A stretch of 64,000 bases of DNA from Affinundibacterium flavidum (GTDB taxonomy: Bacteria; Pseudomonadota; Gammaproteobacteria; Burkholderiales; Burkholderiaceae_D), in the NCBI RefSeq assembly GCF_014284175.1, contig NZ_JACOGA010000015.1, positions 1 through 64,000 of the forward strand, read 5' to 3'. Positions 61,533 through 64,000 of the stretch are shown in pieces. Both the position numbers and the translations under genes were made by a program. How positions within the stretch are numbered: position 1 is the stretch's first letter; each line of letters opens with the position of its first letter. Under the pieces are notes generated by a model, which saw only the letters and a list, made by a program, of their open reading frames with translations, did no database searches and had not been told where the DNA came from.

Positions 61533-62412
61533 ATGCCCCTTTCACTGCGATGAATCGAGGCGCAATATCAAGCCTTGCTTGTGGAACCGAACTATTAGAC
61601 TGCTGTGACTGTGGTGTTGACAACATCCAATCCCAAGTCTGAAAAATACTGCCGTAAACACGATTTAAAACATTGCCCATAGCGACAAACCAGATCGACA
61701 AAGCGACGATACCGACCACGATCTTGATCGGCACTCCCATGACAAACATATTCATCTGCGGCATATTCCGCGACACCACACCAAGCGAGAGCTCTACCAA
61801 CAACACGCAAAACACTACTGGTGCAGCCAATGCAAAACCTAGAGTAAATAACATTCCGATTTGCTTCATAACCGGCAGAGCAAAACTTTCGATTGACCAT
61901 GATGCCCCTAGCGGGAATTTATCGACACTCAATGCCACCGCTCGCAACACGGTATGGTGACCATTGACCAGAAAGAAAAAGATGACGCCAAGTTGATTGA
62001 AAGCAGAGGTCAAAATGGGCACTTGCTTCTGCGTTAATGGATCAAACACTTGGGCTACACCGAAGCCTATTTGTATATCCAATAGGTTTCCTGCAACCGA
62101 GATGGCAGCAAACGCAATCATCGCACCGATCGAGAAACTTGCTCCTAACATCAACTCTTTGAGTGCCGCGGCCACGATAAATCCAAGGCCGCCAGAATAC
62201 GATTCTGTCTGAGCAAGCTCTGATGTGATTCCCATGGCAATTGCTATACTCAAGCAGAGTATGAGCAAAATACGAACAGAACCTGGAATAGGATTAGCAA
62301 ATAAAATCGGCGAAAACAAGAGAACGCCTGCCATGCGAATGGATAGAAAAAATACGTGCATCAGCCACGAATTATTTCCCCACTGCGCAAATGACATCCC
62401 GAATTCCATCAT
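61519..62412 (-). CDS. fliR: Flagellar export gate protein FliR
   Basis: 297 residues (starts at 62412, 62409 or 62397 are all possible). Several membrane helices are visible: WLMHVFFLSIRMAGVLLFSPIL, ILLILCLSIAIAMGI, GLGFIVAAALKELMLGASFS, and PVVFCVLLVELSLGVVSRNM near residue 215. FliR completes the FliP5-FliQ4-FliR1 pore. The C-terminal tail after about residue 262 (SIFQTWDWMLSTPQSQQS...) is polar and longer than usual. Confidence 0.92.
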   Translation of the reverse strand: MMEFGMSFAQWGNNSWLMHVFFLSIRMAGVLLFSPILFANPIPGSVRILLILCLSIAIAMGITSELAQTESYSGGLGFIVAAALKELMLGASFSIGAMIAFAAISVAGNLLDIQIGFGVAQVFDPLTQKQVPILTSAFNQLGVIFFFLVNGHHTVLRAVALSVDKFPLGASWSIESFALPVMKQIGMLFTLGFALAAPVVFCVLLVELSLGVVSRNMPQMNMFVMGVPIKIVVGIVALSIWFVAMGNVLNRVYGSIFQTWDWMLSTPQSQQSNSSVPQARLDIAPRFIAVKGAFDVG

Positions 62413-62434
62413 CTTGACTTAACTCACATTCGCA

Positions 62435-62701
62435 CTAAAACATGGCAGGAATGTTGGTCCACAGTTTGACTGTGAACTGCGTCAATTTGCGCAACATCCA
62501 AGGCCCGGCAATGATCAAAGTCAAGGCAGCAGTTATCAACTTAGGGACGAAAGTCAGGGACATTTCCTGAATTTGAGTGACTACTTGAAATACGCTAATC
62601 ATTAAACCAATGAGCATGGTCAAACCCAAAACTGGCATACATATCAAAAGACCTGTCCAGAATAAGTCGGACATTAGATTGAGTGCGTAATCAGAATGCA
62701 A
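62435..62701 (-). CDS. fliQ: Flagellar export gate protein FliQ
   Basis: 88 residues from a TTG at 62701, chosen because AAGGAG lies six bases before it and the product then has the family length; an open frame extends to a GTG at 62731. Two hydrophobic segments (TGLLICMPVLGLTMLIGLMI and LITAALTLIIAGPWML) flank the conserved SVFQVVTQIQEMSLTFVPKL loop. Part of the export pore. A short palindrome (62718-62738) lies just upstream. Confidence 0.92.
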   Translation of the reverse strand: MHSDYALNLMSDLFWTGLLICMPVLGLTMLIGLMISVFQVVTQIQEMSLTFVPKLITAALTLIIAGPWMLRKLTQFTVKLWTNIPAMF

Positions 62702-62717
62702 GTGCAGCTCCTTCTGT

Positions 62718-62738
62718 CTAATGTGATGCACACATTAG
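62718..62738. promoter_or_regulatory. Small palindrome upstream of fliQ
   Basis: CTAATGTG ATGCA CACATTAG is an 8-bp perfect inverted repeat just before the fliQ ribosome binding site and within the fliH-fliQ gap. It may be an mRNA hairpin affecting fliQ translation or a protein-binding site; nothing decides between them. Confidence 0.4.
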
Positions 62739-62861
62739 AACGATTCATGTGTTTTTTGGCGAGGATCACTCCCTTATTTTTACTTAGCAAAAATCAAAAT
62801 TCTGCCAAGTAAAATCCGATCCCTCTTAACTCATACAGCGATTACAACAATATTTCAAAAA

Positions 62862-63602
62862 TTATTCAGACTGCTTTGCACGTGCCGCCAACAAAATCGA
62901 TTTCAATGCACCTAGTTGAGTCTCAAGTCTCGCATCAAGTACACCACCATCTACTTCGACCGTGCAGCCACCCAATTGCAAACTAGTATCAGCTATCCAA
63001 CTGACTTTGGCTTGCGTCTGATCGGCAAAGTCTGGTACGCCTTGCTCACGCAAAATGCGTAAATCTGCAGGATGTAAATGCACTACTAACTCACTCGAAT
63101 TCGCGCATTGCTTCAACACTTGCTTCACCATGGCACGCACGGCATCACAACTGTGCGCGCTTGCTCCCATCATTTTGCACACGGCTTCGAACGTGACTGC
63201 GACCGCAATATCTTCCAAATCCAAAACGTTATTTTTTAATGCAGTCTGAACCTTGGTCGATAAGGCTTCAATATCTTTCAATTGCGCCGCAAATTCGCGC
63301 TTTGCTTCATCAATACCTGCTTGCTTACCCTCAAGAAAACCACGTTGGCGGGCCACTTCTTTCGCCGAATCAACTTCGTCTTTTAATTGTGTGAGAATGG
63401 CCGCCCTAGCCTTTTCTGTAATTTCCTTAATCTTCTCTTCATCTGGCATGGTTTTCATGACTGGATGTTTATCGAATACAGGTTCAACATTTGCTGCTGC
63501 CGGCATAGGAGGCTTACTTGGCTTCACCATCGCTTTGGAGCGCAAATTTACGAGCGAACGCTTGTTCGTCGAAATTTCAGGAGATCGGAGAATCGAAACC
63601 AT
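62862..63602 (-). CDS. fliH: Flagellar export ATPase regulator FliH
   Basis: 246 residues from the ATG at 63602 (a TTG 15 bases upstream is in frame). A Pro/Ala-rich N-terminus is followed by the GXXXG-type coiled coil (GFLEGKQAGIDEAKREFAAQ) and a V-ATPase E-subunit-like C-domain (ISIAVT-type segment EDIAVAVTFEAVCKMMG, VVHLHPADLRILREQG, GGCTVEVDGGVLDARLETQL). FliH dimers hold FliI at the base of the export gate through FliN. It is the first gene of the leftward operon, with a sigma-28-like promoter upstream. The 130-base gap to fliQ is the widest inside the operon. Confidence 0.9.
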   Translation of the reverse strand: MVSILRSPEISTNKRSLVNLRSKAMVKPSKPPMPAAANVEPVFDKHPVMKTMPDEEKIKEITEKARAAILTQLKDEVDSAKEVARQRGFLEGKQAGIDEAKREFAAQLKDIEALSTKVQTALKNNVLDLEDIAVAVTFEAVCKMMGASAHSCDAVRAMVKQVLKQCANSSELVVHLHPADLRILREQGVPDFADQTQAKVSWIADTSLQLGGCTVEVDGGVLDARLETQLGALKSILLAARAKQSE

Positions 63603-64000
63603 AAGATAAGGCCACAATCAAAAAAGTAAGCGTATTTGCAACACAAATAAGTGCCGAAATATAATGGAAAAAAACAATATCGGCTACACAATTTGTTTTT
63701 ATTTTGAAAATAAATGATGAAAAGCGATGAGATGATATGCTAGAGGAAATTTAATTGCAATTTGCAAATAAAATTATCACAATTAAATTTCCACAAGGGA
63801 AATATGGGAAGTTTGAAAAGAATTTGGTCAGCTTGTGTTTTATTTTGCATGCATTTTATGCAAAAAAAAATGCAAATATTTACTTAATTTTGAGAAATCA
63901 TCAACCTATACATAAAAATCACATCAGAAGAACTTATAAGTCGCCCCCTACGTTCACCTATTCATAAAACAAAATTCACAATGTGTTTTATGAAACACAA
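63603..64000. other. A+T-rich region upstream of the fliH operon
   Basis: About 400 bases with long A and T runs, several ATGCAAAA/TTTTGCAT inverted segments (e.g. GCATGCATTTTATGC near 63848) and no believable gene. It should carry the operon promoter and possibly binding sites for A+T-preferring proteins. It continues past the window edge. Confidence 0.5.
63677..63701 (-). promoter_or_regulatory. Candidate sigma-28 promoter of the fliH operon
   Basis: On the minus strand GCCGATAT (7 of 8 with the GCCGATAA consensus) stands about 75 bases before the fliH start, with TAAA 13 bases upstream of it. The usual spacing after TAAA is nearer 15. fliA is the last gene of the same operon, so positive feedback would result if it works. 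Confidence 0.4.

Noticed and set aside
63638..63656. Sigma-54-like GGCAC...TTGC on the minus strand before fliH
   Set aside because: The GG-to-GC spacing is about 14 bases instead of 10, so it does not fit a -24/-12 promoter.
63755..63967. 70-codon plus-strand frame at the right edge
   Set aside because: A+T-rich, Lys/Asn/Ile/Phe composition, no ribosome binding site or recognisable motif; more likely promoter region.
1..64000. CRISPR arrays, rRNA and tRNA genes
   Set aside because: No regularly spaced identical repeats and no tRNA T-loop or rRNA-like stretch was seen while reading both strands.

Overview
The window looks like a chromosomal segment of a beta-proteobacterium, most likely Burkholderiales and possibly Oxalobacteraceae. 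This is inferred from the rimP-nusA-infB-rbfA-truB order, scpB next to rluB, the Entner-Doudoroff gene set with HexR, and general protein character; no 16S rRNA or tRNA gene is present to confirm it. Almost all of the sequence is coding. I see no CRISPR array, rRNA or tRNA.

Region 1 (1-12.4 kb) starts with the tail of an IS110-type transposase, then mobB and ppc. Next comes a central-carbon block: pgi, eda and edd on the minus strand, divergent from zwf-pgl-hexR on the plus strand. A HexR-like palindrome lies in the edd/zwf divergent promoter. Long hairpin repeats of one family flank eda and sit in the edd-zwf gap. Together these genes take glucose-6-phosphate through the Entner-Doudoroff route, with PEP carboxylase as the anaplerotic step.

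Region 2 (12.4-29.7 kb) is a mixed set: HDOD protein, FliL-like protein, acyltransferase, orphan ParA, RsuA, M24 peptidase, two PLP enzymes or regulators, RidA, a membrane protein paired with a DUF2914-like protein, a membrane GGDEF protein, an unusual cysteinyl-tRNA synthetase, an acyltransferase-3 protein, a cupin and a DUF924 protein.

Region 3 (29.9-39.8 kb) is translation and chromosome housekeeping: rimP-nusA-infB / rbfA / truB, and scpB-rluB.

Region 4 (40.5-63.6 kb) is a single-strand flagellar locus reading leftward: fliH-fliQ-fliR-flhB-flhA-flgF-flgG-flgA-flgH-flgI-flgB-flgC-fliE-fliF-fliG-like-fliI-fliJ-fliK-flgD-flgE-fliM-fliN-fliO-fliP-fliA. It encodes export gate, ATPase complex, MS/P/L rings, rod and hook, but no flagellin, cap, hook-filament junction, stator or chemotaxis gene is visible. 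Its rotor/switch parts look eroded: the FliG-like protein has no C-terminal torque domain and the FliM has no CheY-binding N-terminus. A 121-bp MITE with a 5-bp target duplication is inserted in frame in flgH, and four copies of a second hairpin repeat sit between or beside the operon's genes. This locus is the most unusual part of the window: a second, reduced flagellum or a flagellum-derived export/hook-basal-body system.
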